64,000 nucleotides of DNA. It comes from Streptomyces sp. NRRL F-5123 (GTDB taxonomy: Bacteria > Actinomycetota > Actinomycetes > Streptomycetales > Streptomycetaceae). Of the stretch, positions 35,223 through 44,835 are shown one piece after another. The translations under genes were made by a program, and so were the position numbers. Positions within the stretch are counted from its first letter, which is position 1. Each line of letters starts with the position of its first letter. A model generated the notes under the pieces. It was not told where the DNA came from. It ran no database searches and saw nothing but the letters and a program-made list of their open reading frames with translations. The DNA is taken from the NCBI RefSeq assembly GCF_000721495.1, contig NZ_JOHY01000068.1:1-64000 (forward strand), read 5' to 3'.

Positions 35223-36641
35223 TCAGGTCTCCGGGAGCGTCTCCGGCGGGGCCGTGGGGGCGCCGGGGAGCTGCACGGTCGCCAGTGTGCCGCCGCCCTC
35301 GGCGGGTGCGAGGGTGACCGTGCCGCCCGCCTGCTGGACGGTGCGGGCCACGATCGACAGCCCCAGCCCGCTGCCCGGCAGCGAGCGCGCGGTGGGCGAG
35401 CGCCAGAAGCGCTCGAAGACGTGCGGCAGCTCCTCCGCCGGGATGCCCGGCCCGTGGTCGCGCACGCTGAGCCGCCCCTCGTGCAGGGCGACGTCGATCG
35501 CGCCGGACGGCGGGCTGAACTTCACCGCGTTGTCCAGCAGGTTCACGATGGCCCGCTCCAGCGCCGCCGCCTCGCCCCGCACGTACCAGGGCGCGAGGTC
35601 CGCGCCGATCGTCAGGCCGGGGCCGCGCAGCCGGGCGCGGCGCAGCGCGGTCCCGGCGATCTCGTGCAGCGGCACCACGGTGAGGGAGGGGGCGGCCGCG
35701 TCGGCCCTGCTGAGCTCCTGGAGGTCGCCGATCAGCGCGGCCAGCTCCGTCATCTGCGCCTTGACCGACGCCAGCAGCGCCCGCCGGTCCTCCGGTGGGA
35801 TGGCCCGGCCGGTCGCCTCGCTGCGCTCCAGCAGCTCGATGTTGGTGCGCAGCGACGTCAGCGGGGTGCGCAGCTCGTGCCCGGCGTCGGCGATGAGCTG
35901 CTGCTGGCGGTCCCGCGAGGACGCGAGCGCCGCGGTCATCGCGTTGAAGGACTGCCCGAGCCGGGCGATCTCGTCCTCGCCCTCGACGGGGAGCCGGACG
36001 TTCAGGTCCTCGGTCGCGGCGACGTGCTCGACGGCCTCGGTCAGCCGGTCCACCGGCCGCAGCCCGGTCCGCGCGACCCACAGCCCCGCGGTCGCCGCGC
36101 CCACCACCCCGATCCCGGCGACGGCGAGCAGCAGCCACGCGAGCTTCGTGAGCGGGTCGGTGACGTCGCTGAGCGGCCGCGCCACGGAGACCGCGGCGGG
36201 CACGCCGTTCACCACGATGTTGGTGGGCGCGGTGTACACCCGCAGCTTGTGCCCGTCGGCGGTGACGGTGTGCAGCGCGCCGTCCGGCAGCTGCTGGGAC
36301 GCGACCTGGCGGTCGGCGTCGGTGACCGGGATGGTGATGTGCCCCTGCACCCAGCAGGACGTCCCGTCGGCCAGCACGACCTGCGCCGAGGTGGTCGTCG
36401 AGATGAAACGGCCGGGGGCGTCGCTCCGGGCCGGGGCGTTCGGGTGGCAGCCGTCCTGCCGCAGGGTGTTGTTGATCACCCCGAACGAGATGGTGTCCGG
36501 TTGCCGCAGCGACTTGTCCAGCTCCTCCATGAGCTGGTCCCGCGTGATGAACCAGCACGCGAACGCCGCCGCCGCGACCGCGACCGCCACCGCGGCGGCC
36601 GTCAGCAGGGCCAGCCGGGAGCGCAGGGCGAGCCGTCTCAC
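35223..36641 (-). CDS. Sensor histidine kinase (MprB-like)
   Basis: A 472-residue membrane kinase. Two spans (about 12-34 and 168-190) flank an extracytoplasmic sensor with two cysteines; a HAMP domain follows. The H-box is [19 protein letters not shown], with N-box [12 protein letters not shown]1 DHGPGIP and G2 GSGLGLSIV. The GTG start overlaps the response regulator stop by four bases. Together with the regulator and the nearby trypsin-like protease this resembles the envelope-stress MprAB-PepD arrangement of mycobacteria. Confidence 0.92.
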   Translation of the reverse strand: MRRLALRSRLALLTAAAVAVAVAAAAFACWFITRDQLMEELDKSLRQPDTISFGVINNTLRQDGCHPNAPARSDAPGRFISTTTSAQVVLADGTSCWVQGHITIPVTDADRQVASQQLPDGALHTVTADGHKLRVYTAPTNIVVNGVPAAVSVARPLSDVTDPLTKLAWLLLAVAGIGVVGAATAGLWVARTGLRPVDRLTEAVEHVAATEDLNVRLPVEGEDEIARLGQSFNAMTAALASSRDRQQQLIADAGHELRTPLTSLRTNIELLERSEATGRAIPPEDRRALLASVKAQMTELAALIGDLQELSRADAAAPSLTVVPLHEIAGTALRRARLRGPGLTIGADLAPWYVRGEAAALERAIVNLLDNAVKFSPPSGAIDVALHEGRLSVRDHGPGIPAEELPHVFERFWRSPTARSLPGSGLGLSIVARTVQQAGGTVTLAPAEGGGTLATVQLPGAPTAPPETLPET

Positions 36642-37405
36642 GCGTGACCGCCCTCCGGTGCACGCAGCACGTAGCCGACGCCGCGCACGGTGTGGACCAG
36701 GCGCGGCAGCCCGCCGGCCTCGGTCTTGCGGCGCAGGTACATCACGTAGACGTCGAGGGAGTTCGAGGACGGCTCGAAGTCGAAGCCCCACACGGCCTTG
36801 AGGATCTGCTCGCGGGTGAGGACCTGCCGCGGGTGGGTGAGGAACAGCTCCAGCAGGGTGTATTCGGTGCGGGTCAGCTCGACCGGGGTGCCGCCGCGGG
36901 CGACCTCGCGGGTCGTGACGTCCATCCGCAGGTCGGCGAAGGACAGCACCTGCTCGGCGCCGCCGCCGCCCGCGGCCGCCGCCGTGGCGTAGGAGCTGCG
37001 GCGCAGCAGGGCGCGCAGCCGGGCGAGCAGCTCGTCCAGCTCGAAGGGCTTGACGAGGTAGTCGTCGGCGCCCGCGTCGAGACCGGTGACCCGGTCGCCG
37101 ACGGTGTCGCGGGCGGTGAGCATGAGGATGGGCGTGGTCACCCCGGTCGCGCGCAGCCGGCGGGCGGTGGTCAGGCCGTCCATCCGCGGCATGAGCACGT
37201 CCAGCACGATCGCGTCCGGGTGGTACGCGTCGACGGCGTCGAGCGCCGCGAGGCCGTCGGCGGCCAGCTCGGTGTCGTAGCCCTCGAAGGCCAGGCTCCG
37301 CCGCAGGGCCTCGCGCACGGCGGGCTCGTCGTCGACGACCAGGACGCGGGCGGCGGTCTCGCCGGCGTCTGAGGTGCCGGGTGCGGAGCCGGGACCAGTG
37401 TTCAT
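36638..37405 (-). CDS. OmpR-family response regulator (MprA-like)
   Basis: A 255-residue regulator with a receiver domain (phospho-acceptor Asp in [14 protein letters not shown], catalytic acidic pair in VVDDEPAV) and a winged-helix DNA-binding domain ending in [17 protein letters not shown] and VRGVGYVL. I chose the ATG at 37405 because GCGAGG is 6 bases upstream; another ATG two codons earlier is almost on top of that site. It is followed by its kinase. A pair of CTCAG repeats 11 bp apart before the protease gene is a likely target. Confidence 0.92.
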   Translation of the reverse strand: MNTGPGSAPGTSDAGETAARVLVVDDEPAVREALRRSLAFEGYDTELAADGLAALDAVDAYHPDAIVLDVLMPRMDGLTTARRLRATGVTTPILMLTARDTVGDRVTGLDAGADDYLVKPFELDELLARLRALLRRSSYATAAAAGGGGAEQVLSFADLRMDVTTREVARGGTPVELTRTEYTLLELFLTHPRQVLTREQILKAVWGFDFEPSSNSLDVYVMYLRRKTEAGGLPRLVHTVRGVGYVLRAPEGGHA

Positions 37406-37543
37406 CTGCATCCTCGCGGGGAAACGGGGCCGGGTACGGGCCGGCTTCAGGGACGGGGGCGGGCGGTACGGGAGCGCGGTGCGGGCGGGGCCGGCCCCCG
37501 GGGGAGCCGGCGTCCCAGCCTCGCACGCCGCTGACCGACCGCG

Positions 37544-38773
37544 TCAGCTCGTGCCGTTCGTCCCGCTCGTGCTGTCGGCGCCGCCCGCCCGCAGCGTGGG
37601 CAGGTCCGCCTTCACGGTGTTGACCGGGATCGCGAAGCCGAGGCCGACGCTGCCCGACGACGACGAGGAGGAGCCGTCGGAGGAGGAGTCGGAGTACATG
37701 GCCGAGTTGATGCCGATGATCTGGCCGGCCATGTTGATGAGGGCGCCGCCGGAGTTGCCGGGGTTGAGCGAGGCGTCGGTCTGGATCGCCTTGTACGTCG
37801 TGGTGGAGCTGCCGGTGTCGCCGTTGTACTGGTTGCCGCCGAAGGAGAAGGGCCACTGGTCGCCGCCCCGGCCGCCGTTGCCGCCCTGGCCGAAGCCCTG
37901 GCTGTTCTGGTTCTGGCCGGTCTCGACCGGCACGGTGACCTCGCGGTTGAGCGCCGAGACGATGCCGCTGGTCACGGTGTTGCTGAGGCCCTCGGGGGAG
38001 CCGATGGCGACGACCTGGTCGCCGATGGCCACCGAGGAGGAGTCGCCGAGCGTTGCGGCGGGCAGGTTCGAGGCGCCCTGGATCTTGATGAGCGCGAGGT
38101 CCTTCTTGGCGTCGGTGCCGACCACCTTCGCGGCGGCGGACTTGCCCGAGGCGTAGGTGACGCTGATCTGCTGGGCGCCGGCGACCACGTGGTTGTTGGT
38201 GACGACCTGGCCGTCCGCGGTGATGATCACGCCGGAGCCGGTCGCCTTGCCCTGGCTGGAGCTTGCGGTGATCTCGACGACGCTGGGGTCGACGGCCTTG
38301 ACGACGCCGGCCACGGTGCCGTCCAGCGCGGCGGCGTTGACCGCGGCGGAGCTGGTGGCGGCGGCGTGCACGGAGCCGCTCGCGGAGTCGCCGGTGGCGT
38401 GTCCGATGAAGGCGCCGACGCCGCCGCCGATCAGGCCGGCCGCGACCGCCGCGGCCGCCATGAGCGCGACGGGCCGGGGCACCCGGCGCCGCCGGGCGGG
38501 GGCGGCGGGCTCGCCGAAGGGACCGGGGGCCGCCGCCTGGCCGTACGGGTCGTAAGGGGGCGGCGGCGGGAAGCCGGGGTGGCCGCCGGCGGGGTGGACG
38601 GTGCCGGACAGGACCGGGGTCTCCGGCGGCTGGGGGCCGGACGGTGCCGGGGCGCCCTGCGCGTGGGGCTCGGACGGGGCCGGCGCGTCCGGCGCCCGGG
38701 ACTCGGAGTAGAGCGGAAGCTGCGGGTCGTACGGGTACTGGGGTTCGCCGTTGCGGCTGCTCTCGTCGGTCAT
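37544..38773 (-). CDS. Membrane-anchored trypsin-like serine protease (HtrA/PepD-like)
   Basis: A 409-residue protein with a long Pro-rich cytoplasmic region (1 to about 98), one span (VALMAAAAVAAGLIGGGVGA) and an external trypsin-like domain. The catalytic triad is His in TNNHVVAG, Asp in KKDLALIKI and Ser in LNPGNSGGAL. It lacks a C-terminal PDZ domain, unlike most HtrA proteins. Gly/Asn and Ser-rich inserts interrupt the domain. It is the first gene before the two-component pair, with a 138-base gap, and is probably their regulated target in envelope quality control. Confidence 0.9.
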   Translation of the reverse strand: MTDESSRNGEPQYPYDPQLPLYSESRAPDAPAPSEPHAQGAPAPSGPQPPETPVLSGTVHPAGGHPGFPPPPPYDPYGQAAAPGPFGEPAAPARRRRVPRPVALMAAAAVAAGLIGGGVGAFIGHATGDSASGSVHAAATSSAAVNAAALDGTVAGVVKAVDPSVVEITASSSQGKATGSGVIITADGQVVTNNHVVAGAQQISVTYASGKSAAAKVVGTDAKKDLALIKIQGASNLPAATLGDSSSVAIGDQVVAIGSPEGLSNTVTSGIVSALNREVTVPVETGQNQNSQGFGQGGNGGRGGDQWPFSFGGNQYNGDTGSSTTTYKAIQTDASLNPGNSGGALINMAGQIIGINSAMYSDSSSDGSSSSSSGSVGLGFAIPVNTVKADLPTLRAGGADSTSGTNGTS

Positions 38774-38793
38774 GTCTACGACTGTGCGGCCGG

Positions 38794-38823
38794 ATTATGA
38801 GAGCGGGCTGAGCACACGCTGAG
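38794..38823 (-). promoter_or_regulatory. Protease promoter with CTCAG direct repeats
   Basis: Minus-strand CATAAT at 38794-38799 is a good -10. Two CTCAG elements (38808-38812 and 38819-38823) are spaced exactly 11 bp, one helical turn, in the -35 region, as expected for an OmpR-type activator replacing a missing -35 hexamer. Confidence 0.55.
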
Positions 38824-38928
38824 AAGCCCGGCAGAACCCCGTATGCCCGATATAAAGATAAGCGTCCGGCCGATCGGATCCCGCCCCGGACGGTGTGCCG
38901 GCCCCCGACCGCCCGGGCGGGCCACGGG

Positions 38929-39951
38929 TCAGTGGCAGCCGCAGGACTGCCGGACCACCAGCCGGGAAGGGAACTGCCGCAGCCGCTCGCGCCGTGCCCC
39001 CGGCACCCGCAGCGAGTCGTCCAGCACCGCGTCCACCGCCGCGCGCGCCATGCCCTGCCGGTCGGAGGCGACCGTGGTCAGCGGCGGGTCGGCGAGCGCG
39101 GCCTCCTTGACGTCGTCGAAGCCCGCGACCGCGAGTTCCTCGGGCACCTCGATGCGCAGCTCCCGCGCGGCCCGCAGCACGCCGAGCGCCTGGTCGTCCG
39201 TCGCGCAGAAGATCGCCGGCGGCCGGTCCGGGCCGGACAGCAGGCCGAGCGCGACCTCGTAGGCGTCGTAGCGGTTGTACGGGGCCTGGAAGAGCCGGCC
39301 CTCGGTGCTGCGCCCGGCCTCCTCCATCGCGCGCCGCCAGCCCTCGACGTGGTCGGTGACCGGGTCGCCGACCATGGGCGTGACCTCGGTGCCGCCCAGG
39401 CACGCGACGTACGGGTGGCCGTGCTCCAGCAGATGCCGCACCGCGAGCTGCGCGCCGCCGATGTCGTCGGTGCGCACCGCGATGTCGTCGATCGCCTCGG
39501 GCCGCTCGTGCAGCAGCACCACCCGGGCGTCCCACGCGTCGATCTCGGTGGCGGCGTTGTCGCTGAGGCCCTGGCTGATCAGGATCAGGCCGGAGACCCG
39601 CATGCCGAGGAAGGCCCGCAGGTAGTGCGTCTCGCGCTCGTCGAGGTAGTCGGAGTTCCCGACCAGCACCATCTTCCCGCGCTCGGACGCGGCCTGCTCG
39701 ACGGCGTGCGCCATCTCCGCGAAGAACGGCTGGCGTGCGTCCGGCACGATCAGGCCGATCAGGTCGGTACGGCGGCTCGCCATCGCCTGGGCCACGCGGT
39801 CCGGGCGGTAGCCGAGCTGCTTGATGGCCGCGAGCACGCGCTCGCGGGTGGCCGGGGCTACCGGCCGGGGTCCGTTGTTGATGACGTAGCTGACGACCGC
39901 GGTGGAGGTCCCCGCCAGCCTGGCCACGTCGTCGCGCGTCACCTTGGGCAC
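38929..39951 (-). CDS. LacI-family transcriptional regulator
   Basis: A 340-residue repressor. The N-terminal helix-turn-helix is [20 protein letters not shown], then the hinge with [15 protein letters not shown] and a sugar-binding-like effector domain; it ends with SCGCH, an odd Cys/His tail conserved enough to be worth noting. The GTG at 39951 has no ribosome site, but a TAGACT -10 ends 8 bases before it, so the mRNA is probably leaderless. It lies alone between glnR and the protease; the effector and targets are unknown. Confidence 0.92.
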   Translation of the reverse strand: MPKVTRDDVARLAGTSTAVVSYVINNGPRPVAPATRERVLAAIKQLGYRPDRVAQAMASRRTDLIGLIVPDARQPFFAEMAHAVEQAASERGKMVLVGNSDYLDERETHYLRAFLGMRVSGLILISQGLSDNAATEIDAWDARVVLLHERPEAIDDIAVRTDDIGGAQLAVRHLLEHGHPYVACLGGTEVTPMVGDPVTDHVEGWRRAMEEAGRSTEGRLFQAPYNRYDAYEVALGLLSGPDRPPAIFCATDDQALGVLRAARELRIEVPEELAVAGFDDVKEAALADPPLTTVASDRQGMARAAVDAVLDDSLRVPGARRERLRQFPSRLVVRQSCGCH

Positions 39952-39994
39952 GACGGGAAGTCTACGCGTGTCTATCCGTTCGTCACACGGATTG

Positions 39995-40753
39995 TCATAC
40001 CGTCTGCTCTGCGGACGAAGGGCTCCCGCGCCGGGCCGCCGGCTCGGCCGCCCCGGCGGCCTCCTCGGCACCCCGCTCGGCCTTCTCCGGGGTGACGAAA
40101 CGGTAGCCGACGTTGCGCACCGTGCCGATCAACGACTCGTGCTCGACGCCGAGTTTGGCCCGCAGTCGCCGTACGTGCACGTCCACCGTGCGGGTGCCGC
40201 CGAAGTAGTCGTAGCCCCACACCTCCTGGAGCAGCTGGGCGCGGGTGAAGACCCGGCCCGGGTGCTGGGCGAGGTACTTCAGCAGCTCGAACTCCTTGAA
40301 GGTCAGGTCCAGGACCCGGCCCTTGAGCTTGGCGCTGTAGGTGGCCTCGTCGACCGACAGGTCGCCGTTGCGGATCTCCATCGGGCTGTCGTCCCCGGCG
40401 ATCTGCTGGCGGCCCATCGCGAGCCGCAGCCGCGCCTCGACCTCCGCCGGGCCCGCGGTGTCCAGCAGCACGTCGTCGATGCCCCAGTCCGCGGTCACCG
40501 CGGCGAGGCCGCCCTCGGTGACGACGAGCACGAGCGGGCAGCCGGGTCCGGTCGAGCGCAGCAGCTGGCACAGGCTGCGGACCTGCGGCAGGTCGCGGCG
40601 CCCGTCGATGAGGATCACGTCGGCGCCCGGGGTGTCGACGAGGGCCGGGCCCTCGGCGGGGGCGACCCGCACGTTGTGCAGCAGCAGCCCGAGCGCGGGC
40701 AGCACCTCGGTGGACGGCTGGAGTGCGTTCGTCAGCAGCAGCAGAGAACTCAC
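39995..40753 (-). CDS. glnR: Nitrogen regulator GlnR
   Basis: A 252-residue OmpR-type regulator, the global nitrogen regulator of actinomycetes. Identity is clear from [20 protein letters not shown] at the start, [20 protein letters not shown] and [20 protein letters not shown] in the winged helix. No kinase is adjacent, as for all GlnR proteins, whose receiver domain works without phosphorylation. The GTG at 40753 has GGGAG upstream; further upstream frame is shadow. The C-terminal 30 residues are Ala/Glu-rich and variable. Confidence 0.96.
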   Translation of the reverse strand: MSSLLLLTNALQPSTEVLPALGLLLHNVRVAPAEGPALVDTPGADVILIDGRRDLPQVRSLCQLLRSTGPGCPLVLVVTEGGLAAVTADWGIDDVLLDTAGPAEVEARLRLAMGRQQIAGDDSPMEIRNGDLSVDEATYSAKLKGRVLDLTFKEFELLKYLAQHPGRVFTRAQLLQEVWGYDYFGGTRTVDVHVRRLRAKLGVEHESLIGTVRNVGYRFVTPEKAERGAEEAAGAAEPAARRGSPSSAEQTV

Positions 40754-40846
40754 ACGGATCTCCCGTCGGTCGGACCGGTGCAAAAAAGCACGAAAGGACC
40801 CGGGGGCGGCATTGCCCAGGTCCTCTTGCACGGAAGAATAGCCGAC

Positions 40847-41674
40847 ATGACCACCGCTGCCGACCCTCGCGACAGGCCTTTGTGTGTTTCCGCGCTCACT
40901 TCGGGTGGTCGGCGTGCCGTTCTGTTGACATCCGACGGCATCCCGATCGAAGCCGAACACCGCCCGGCGGCGGGCGGCGCGAAGGACCTCGCCGTCGTCG
41001 TCGCGCACGGCTTCACCGGCGCCCTGGAGCGCCCCGCGGTGCGCCGCGCGGCGGGTGTGCTCGGCGCCGAGGGCGGGGTCGTGACCTTCTCCTTCCGCGG
41101 TCACGGCGGCTCGGGCGGCCGCTCCACGGTCGGCGACCGCGAGGTCCTGGACCTGGACGCGGCGGTGGGCTGGGCGCGCAGGCTGGGCTACGCGCGCGTC
41201 GCGACGGTCGGCTTCTCGATGGGCGGCTCCGTGGTGCTCCGGCAAGCCGGGGCCGGGGCGGACGCGGGGCTGCGGCCGGTCGACGCGGTCGTGTCCGTCA
41301 GCTCGCCCGCCCGCTGGTACTACCGCGGTACGGCGCCGATGCGGCGGGTGCACTGGGTCATCACCCGGCCCGCGGGGCGGCTGGTGTCCCGGGTGGGCCT
41401 GGGCACCCGGATCCACACCCGCGACTGGGACCCGGTGCCGCGCTCGCCCGTCGAGTCCGTGCCGTACATCGCGCCCGTGCCGCTGTTGATCGTGCACGGC
41501 GACCGGGACGGCTACTTCCCGCTCGACCACCCCCTCTCGCTCGCCGCCGCGGCGGGCGGGGACGGCGCGGAGCTGTGGATCGAACGCGGCTTCGGGCACG
41601 CCGAGAACGCCGCGGACGCCCGGCTGCTCGGCCGCGTCGGCGCCTGGATCACCGCGAGCGGCGCGGGCCGGTGA
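40847..41674 (+). CDS. Alpha/beta hydrolase
   Basis: A 275-residue hydrolase. The nucleophile elbow is [10 protein letters not shown], the acid is Asp in [10 protein letters not shown], and the base is His in RGFGHAENA; the oxyanion region is [13 protein letters not shown]. It resembles esterase/lysophospholipase-like proteins. ATG at 40847 with GGAAG 10 bases upstream; starts within the first 30 residues are also possible. It diverges from glnR with 93 bases between starts. Substrate unknown. Confidence 0.87.
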   Translation: MTTAADPRDRPLCVSALTSGGRRAVLLTSDGIPIEAEHRPAAGGAKDLAVVVAHGFTGALERPAVRRAAGVLGAEGGVVTFSFRGHGGSGGRSTVGDREVLDLDAAVGWARRLGYARVATVGFSMGGSVVLRQAGAGADAGLRPVDAVVSVSSPARWYYRGTAPMRRVHWVITRPAGRLVSRVGLGTRIHTRDWDPVPRSPVESVPYIAPVPLLIVHGDRDGYFPLDHPLSLAAAAGGDGAELWIERGFGHAENAADARLLGRVGAWITASGAGR

Positions 41675-41806
41675 GCCTCCGGTGACCCCGTGGGGCGGCG
41701 CGAAGGGCCATCATGGACGTCGCCGCACCCCGCAGGGGCGCGCGGCACCGTACGGACCGTACGAGCGGTAACAGCACCACGACGCACGATGAGGGACGGA
41801 GCCCCG

Positions 41807-42100
41807 ATGGCCGCAACCGACACGGCCGCTCGCCCGGCAGCGGGCACGATCCGCTACTGGGCCGCCGCCAAGGCCGCCGCGGGCACGGCGGAGGAGGACT
41901 ACCGCGCGGCGACGCTCGCCGACGCGCTGAACGCCGTCCGGCAGCGGCACGCCGGTCAGCCGGACTTCGCGCGCGTGCTGCGCCGCTGCTCCTTCCTCGT
42001 CGACGGCACCCCCGTCGGCACCCGCGACCACGCCGAGGTGCCGCTCCCGGACGGCGCGACCGTCGAGGTGCTGCCCCCCTTCGCGGGAGGCTCGGCATGA
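41807..42100 (+). CDS. MoaD/ThiS-family sulfur carrier-like protein
   Basis: A 97-residue beta-grasp protein. Features of MoaD are IRYWAAAKAAAGTAEEDYRA near the start and LPDGATVEVLPPFAGGSA at the end. True sulfur carriers end in Gly-Gly; here two residues (Ser-Ala) follow the pair, so it would need trimming or does not carry sulfur. GGAG lies 5 bases before the ATG. Its stop overlaps the next start (ATGA). Other molybdopterin genes are absent nearby. Confidence 0.85.
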   Translation: MAATDTAARPAAGTIRYWAAAKAAAGTAEEDYRAATLADALNAVRQRHAGQPDFARVLRRCSFLVDGTPVGTRDHAEVPLPDGATVEVLPPFAGGSA

Positions 42101-43593
42101 GCGACCACCGCGACGGCGGCCAGTACGGTTACGGCCCCGGCCCCGGCCAGGGCGACGCGCAGGGCCGCGGCCACGACGAGCGGGCCCACGGAGCCGCGCC
42201 CTACCCCGCCGACGGCGCCTACGTGCCCGAGCCGCTGCCCTCCGGGCCGCACCCGTACGCCGACCAGGGCACCCCCTTCGGCGCCCCGCCGCCCGGCGAC
42301 GACTGGTCGGCCCACACCGCGGGACCGGACGGCACGGCGTACGGCAGCCCCGGCTACGGCGCGTCCGGCGACGGCTGGGGCGCCACCCCGCCGTCCGCCC
42401 ACCCCTGGAACGCCCCGCAGCCCCCGTACACGGAGGCCGCCCCCGGCTACGGCACCGCGCAGCCCCCCTACGCCGACGGCGGACCCGGCTACGTCACGCC
42501 CGATCCCGCCCCCGGCTACGGCACCGCCGCCTACGGCGCGGACCCCGCCCCCGGCTACGGGACGCCGCCCGGCTACGACCCGGCCGCCCCCGGCCAGGTG
42601 CTCGGCCACGGCCCGCTCGGCTACGACGCCACCGGCGTGGACACCGGCGCCCCCTGGCAGTCGCAGCCCCACGAGCAGACCGCCCCGCACGCGTACGCCG
42701 CCGGGCCCGCCGAGGCCGAGCCGTACGCGGCCGAGCACACCGCCGTCCTGCCCACGGTCCCCGGCGCGGACGGCGCGGACGGCGCGGCCCCCGGCCCCCG
42801 TGCCGCCCGGCGCGGCGGCCCCGCGCCCGTACGGCCGGACGGGCGTACCGGCTCGCCGATCATCGCGCCCGGCATCCAGCCCGCCGCCCTCACCGCGGGG
42901 CTCGGCCTGCTGCTCGCGGGCGGCGCGGCGGTCGGCAAGCCGGGTCTCGCGGTCGTGCTGGTGCTGCTCCAGGCGGTCACGGCCGCCGGGTGGTTCCGGC
43001 TCAACGGCATGTGGCCCGCCCGGCAGGGCATCGTGCTGGCCTTCCTCGCGGGCGTGACCGCCGACATCGGCATGCTCGCCGCCGACGGGGACCACGCGCC
43101 CGCCGTGGTGCTGGGCACGCTCGGCGTATGGCTGCTGCTCGTGCTCGTGCTGCAGCTGCGCCACCACGGCAGCGCCGACGAGCGCCTGTCGTCCCTCACC
43201 GCGACCTCGGCCTCGACGCTGATCACCGTGCTGGCCTGCGGCTATCTGGCGACCCAGGTGTCGGACGCCGGTCACGGCCCGGTCGTCGCGGGTGCGGTGG
43301 CGGTCGCCGCCGCGGCGCTGGTGCGCGCGCTGCCGCTGCCCGGCGAGCCGGTCTCGCTCGGTGCGGCACTGCTCGCGGCCGCGGCGACGGGCGCGCTGAC
43401 CGGACCGGCGGGCGATCTGGGCGCCGGGAAGGGCGTGCTGCTCGCGGTCGCGGCCGGGGCGTGCGCGCTGGTCGGGCTGCGGGTGGCGAGCTACGACTTC
43501 CCGTCCCGTTTCGTGCACTTCACCGCGGGGGTGGCCCTGCCGCTCACCGCCGCGGCACCCGTCGTCTACGCTCTGGGCCGCGCGCTGACCTGA
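42097..43593 (+). CDS. Polytopic membrane protein with Gly/Tyr/Pro-rich N-terminus
   Basis: A 498-residue protein. Residues 1 to about 255 are a disordered Pro/Gly/Tyr/Ala-rich region with repeated PGYGT units. Residues about 265-495 contain roughly seven spans, starting PAALTAGLGLLLAGGAAVG. No enzymatic motif was found. It is translationally coupled to the MoaD-like gene. Similar proteins are conserved hypothetical in Streptomyces. The repeat region is often variable between strains and could drive condensation or protein contacts. Confidence 0.8.
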   Translation: MSDHRDGGQYGYGPGPGQGDAQGRGHDERAHGAAPYPADGAYVPEPLPSGPHPYADQGTPFGAPPPGDDWSAHTAGPDGTAYGSPGYGASGDGWGATPPSAHPWNAPQPPYTEAAPGYGTAQPPYADGGPGYVTPDPAPGYGTAAYGADPAPGYGTPPGYDPAAPGQVLGHGPLGYDATGVDTGAPWQSQPHEQTAPHAYAAGPAEAEPYAAEHTAVLPTVPGADGADGAAPGPRAARRGGPAPVRPDGRTGSPIIAPGIQPAALTAGLGLLLAGGAAVGKPGLAVVLVLLQAVTAAGWFRLNGMWPARQGIVLAFLAGVTADIGMLAADGDHAPAVVLGTLGVWLLLVLVLQLRHHGSADERLSSLTATSASTLITVLACGYLATQVSDAGHGPVVAGAVAVAAAALVRALPLPGEPVSLGAALLAAAATGALTGPAGDLGAGKGVLLAVAAGACALVGLRVASYDFPSRFVHFTAGVALPLTAAAPVVYALGRALT

Positions 43594-43692
43594 GGTAACG
43601 GTTCGGAGCCGGGGGGAACCGCGGCCCCCCTGCCGCCCGTCAGGCGTTGCGGGAAGTGTCAGGGGCGGGACCGATTGGGGAGTGGCGGACGT

Positions 43693-44409
43693 ATGGGTTC
43701 GTGGCGGGTATGGCGGACGATCCTGGTCATCGTGGTGATACTCGGCGGCCTGTTCTACGCCGCCGACTGGTTCGCGGTGCGCGTGGTGGAGGACCGGGCC
43801 GCGGACAAGGCCCGTACGTCCGAGGGCCTGGAGCACAAGCCGGCGCTGTCGATAGACCACTTCCCGCGGCCGTTCCTGACGCAGGTGCTCTTCGGCAAGA
43901 TCAAGCACGTCTCGATCAAGGCCGAGGACGTCAACGCGGGCGGTGGGCGGCAGGAGGTGCGGATCACGACCTTCACCGCCGACCTCTACGACGTGAAGCT
44001 CTCCGACAGCTTCTCCAGGGCGACCGCAGACCGGGCCACCGGCGACGCCTTCGTGAGCTACGACGACCTGTCGAAGTCCGCGCCCGCCGGGATCAGGGTG
44101 AGCGCCGCGCCGCCGGCCGCCGACGGCTCCGCGCGGGTGAAGCTGTCCGCGTCGCTGCCCGGCATGGGCGGTGACCTCAGCGTGTTCAGCAAGGTCGTGG
44201 TGAGCGGCCAGAAGATCACCCTGCACGCCGAGAGCATGCCCAAGGAGATCACCGCGCTGGGCCTGGAATCCTCCGTCCGCAAGCAGATCGACTTCGAGGC
44301 GAACCTGACCCACCTGCCCCACGGGATCACCCTCACCAAGGCGGTCGGCACCGCCACCGGAATGGACATCAAGGCCGCGGGGCAGAACGTGGAGCTGGTG
44401 TCGGGCTGA
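43693..44409 (+). CDS. DUF2993 (LmeA-like) membrane-anchored protein
   Basis: A 238-residue protein with one N-terminal span (TILVIVVILGGLFYAADWF) and an external DUF2993 domain, starting with the pattern LSIDHFPRPFLTQVLFGKI. The mycobacterial relative LmeA binds phospholipid and supports lipoglycan synthesis, so a lipid-binding role is likely. The ATG at 43693 follows GGGGAG; a TTG six codons earlier is weaker. A hairpin with a T tract follows the gene. Confidence 0.86.
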   Translation: MGSWRVWRTILVIVVILGGLFYAADWFAVRVVEDRAADKARTSEGLEHKPALSIDHFPRPFLTQVLFGKIKHVSIKAEDVNAGGGRQEVRITTFTADLYDVKLSDSFSRATADRATGDAFVSYDDLSKSAPAGIRVSAAPPAADGSARVKLSASLPGMGGDLSVFSKVVVSGQKITLHAESMPKEITALGLESSVRKQIDFEANLTHLPHGITLTKAVGTATGMDIKAAGQNVELVSG

Positions 44410-44457
44410 TCCACGGCCTGACCGCGGCCTTCCGGTCGGGGACGATCACCGCGGAGG

Positions 44458-44488
44458 CGGGCGGGACGCTGCGGCGCCCGCCCGTTTT
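44458..44488 (+). terminator. Rho-independent terminator
   Basis: CGGGCGGG (44458-44465) pairs with CCCGCCCG (44477-44484) and is followed by TTTT. It ends the DUF2993 transcript before the leader peptide promoter. Confidence 0.8.
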
Positions 44489-44528
44489 CCGGTATATGGA
44501 CAATCTTGTCTCGTCATTTGACACGCCG

Positions 44529-44558
44529 GTGACACTCGCGGGTCCGCTTCCCTACGAT
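44529..44558 (+). promoter_or_regulatory. Promoter of the leader peptide and sulfurtransferase operon
   Basis: GTGACA (44529-44534) and TACGAT (44553-44558) are 18 bp apart. The -10 ends 7 bases before the leader peptide ATG, so transcription should start at or next to that ATG, giving a leaderless message. Confidence 0.65.
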
Positions 44559-44565
44559 CGGGACC

Positions 44566-44646
44566 ATGAAGCGACAGGCGGATCTCACGAAGCGGCGGGC
44601 AGTCGACCTGTGCCGCGTCGCCGCCATGCTCTGTCGCATGCCCTGA
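44566..44646 (+). CDS. Cysteine-containing leader peptide (26 aa)
   Basis: MKRQADLTKRRAVDLCRVAA followed by MLCRMP. It matches the actinobacterial leader peptides of the RRAVDLCRVAAMLCR type that precede sulfur-assimilation operons. Two cysteine codons near the end make translation sensitive to Cys-tRNA supply, so it is taken to control the downstream rhodanese operon by attenuation. No ribosome site is present; the start is probably leaderless. About 190 bases of GC-rich sequence lie between it and the sulfurtransferase, with no simple terminator, so any attenuation may use Rho or translational coupling. Confidence 0.85.
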   Translation: MKRQADLTKRRAVDLCRVAAMLCRMP

Positions 44647-44835
44647 GGGGCGGCAGCTCTCCCGCACCGCGCGTCCGGCCGCAAGGCGTCAGCGCTCCTG
44701 CCTGCCCCGCGCCGTGCCGCTCGCCGACAAGGCCGCCGGCCCGCACCGCACCCCCGCACCTCGCACCGCAAACGCACCGTGCGCCGCGTACCACGCAGCA
44801 ACCGCAGCATCCGTACTGCCCCGGAGGAGAACAGC

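Noticed and set aside
33014..36663. Long N-terminal extensions of mshD, the MFS gene and the histidine kinase
   Set aside because: The frames stay open upstream but overlap other genes out of frame; ATGA/GTGA overlaps and ribosome sites set the real starts.
41956..44322. A 788-codon minus-strand frame
   Set aside because: It is opposite the MoaD-like, membrane and DUF2993 genes and has shadow composition (Gly/Val/Arg/Asp).
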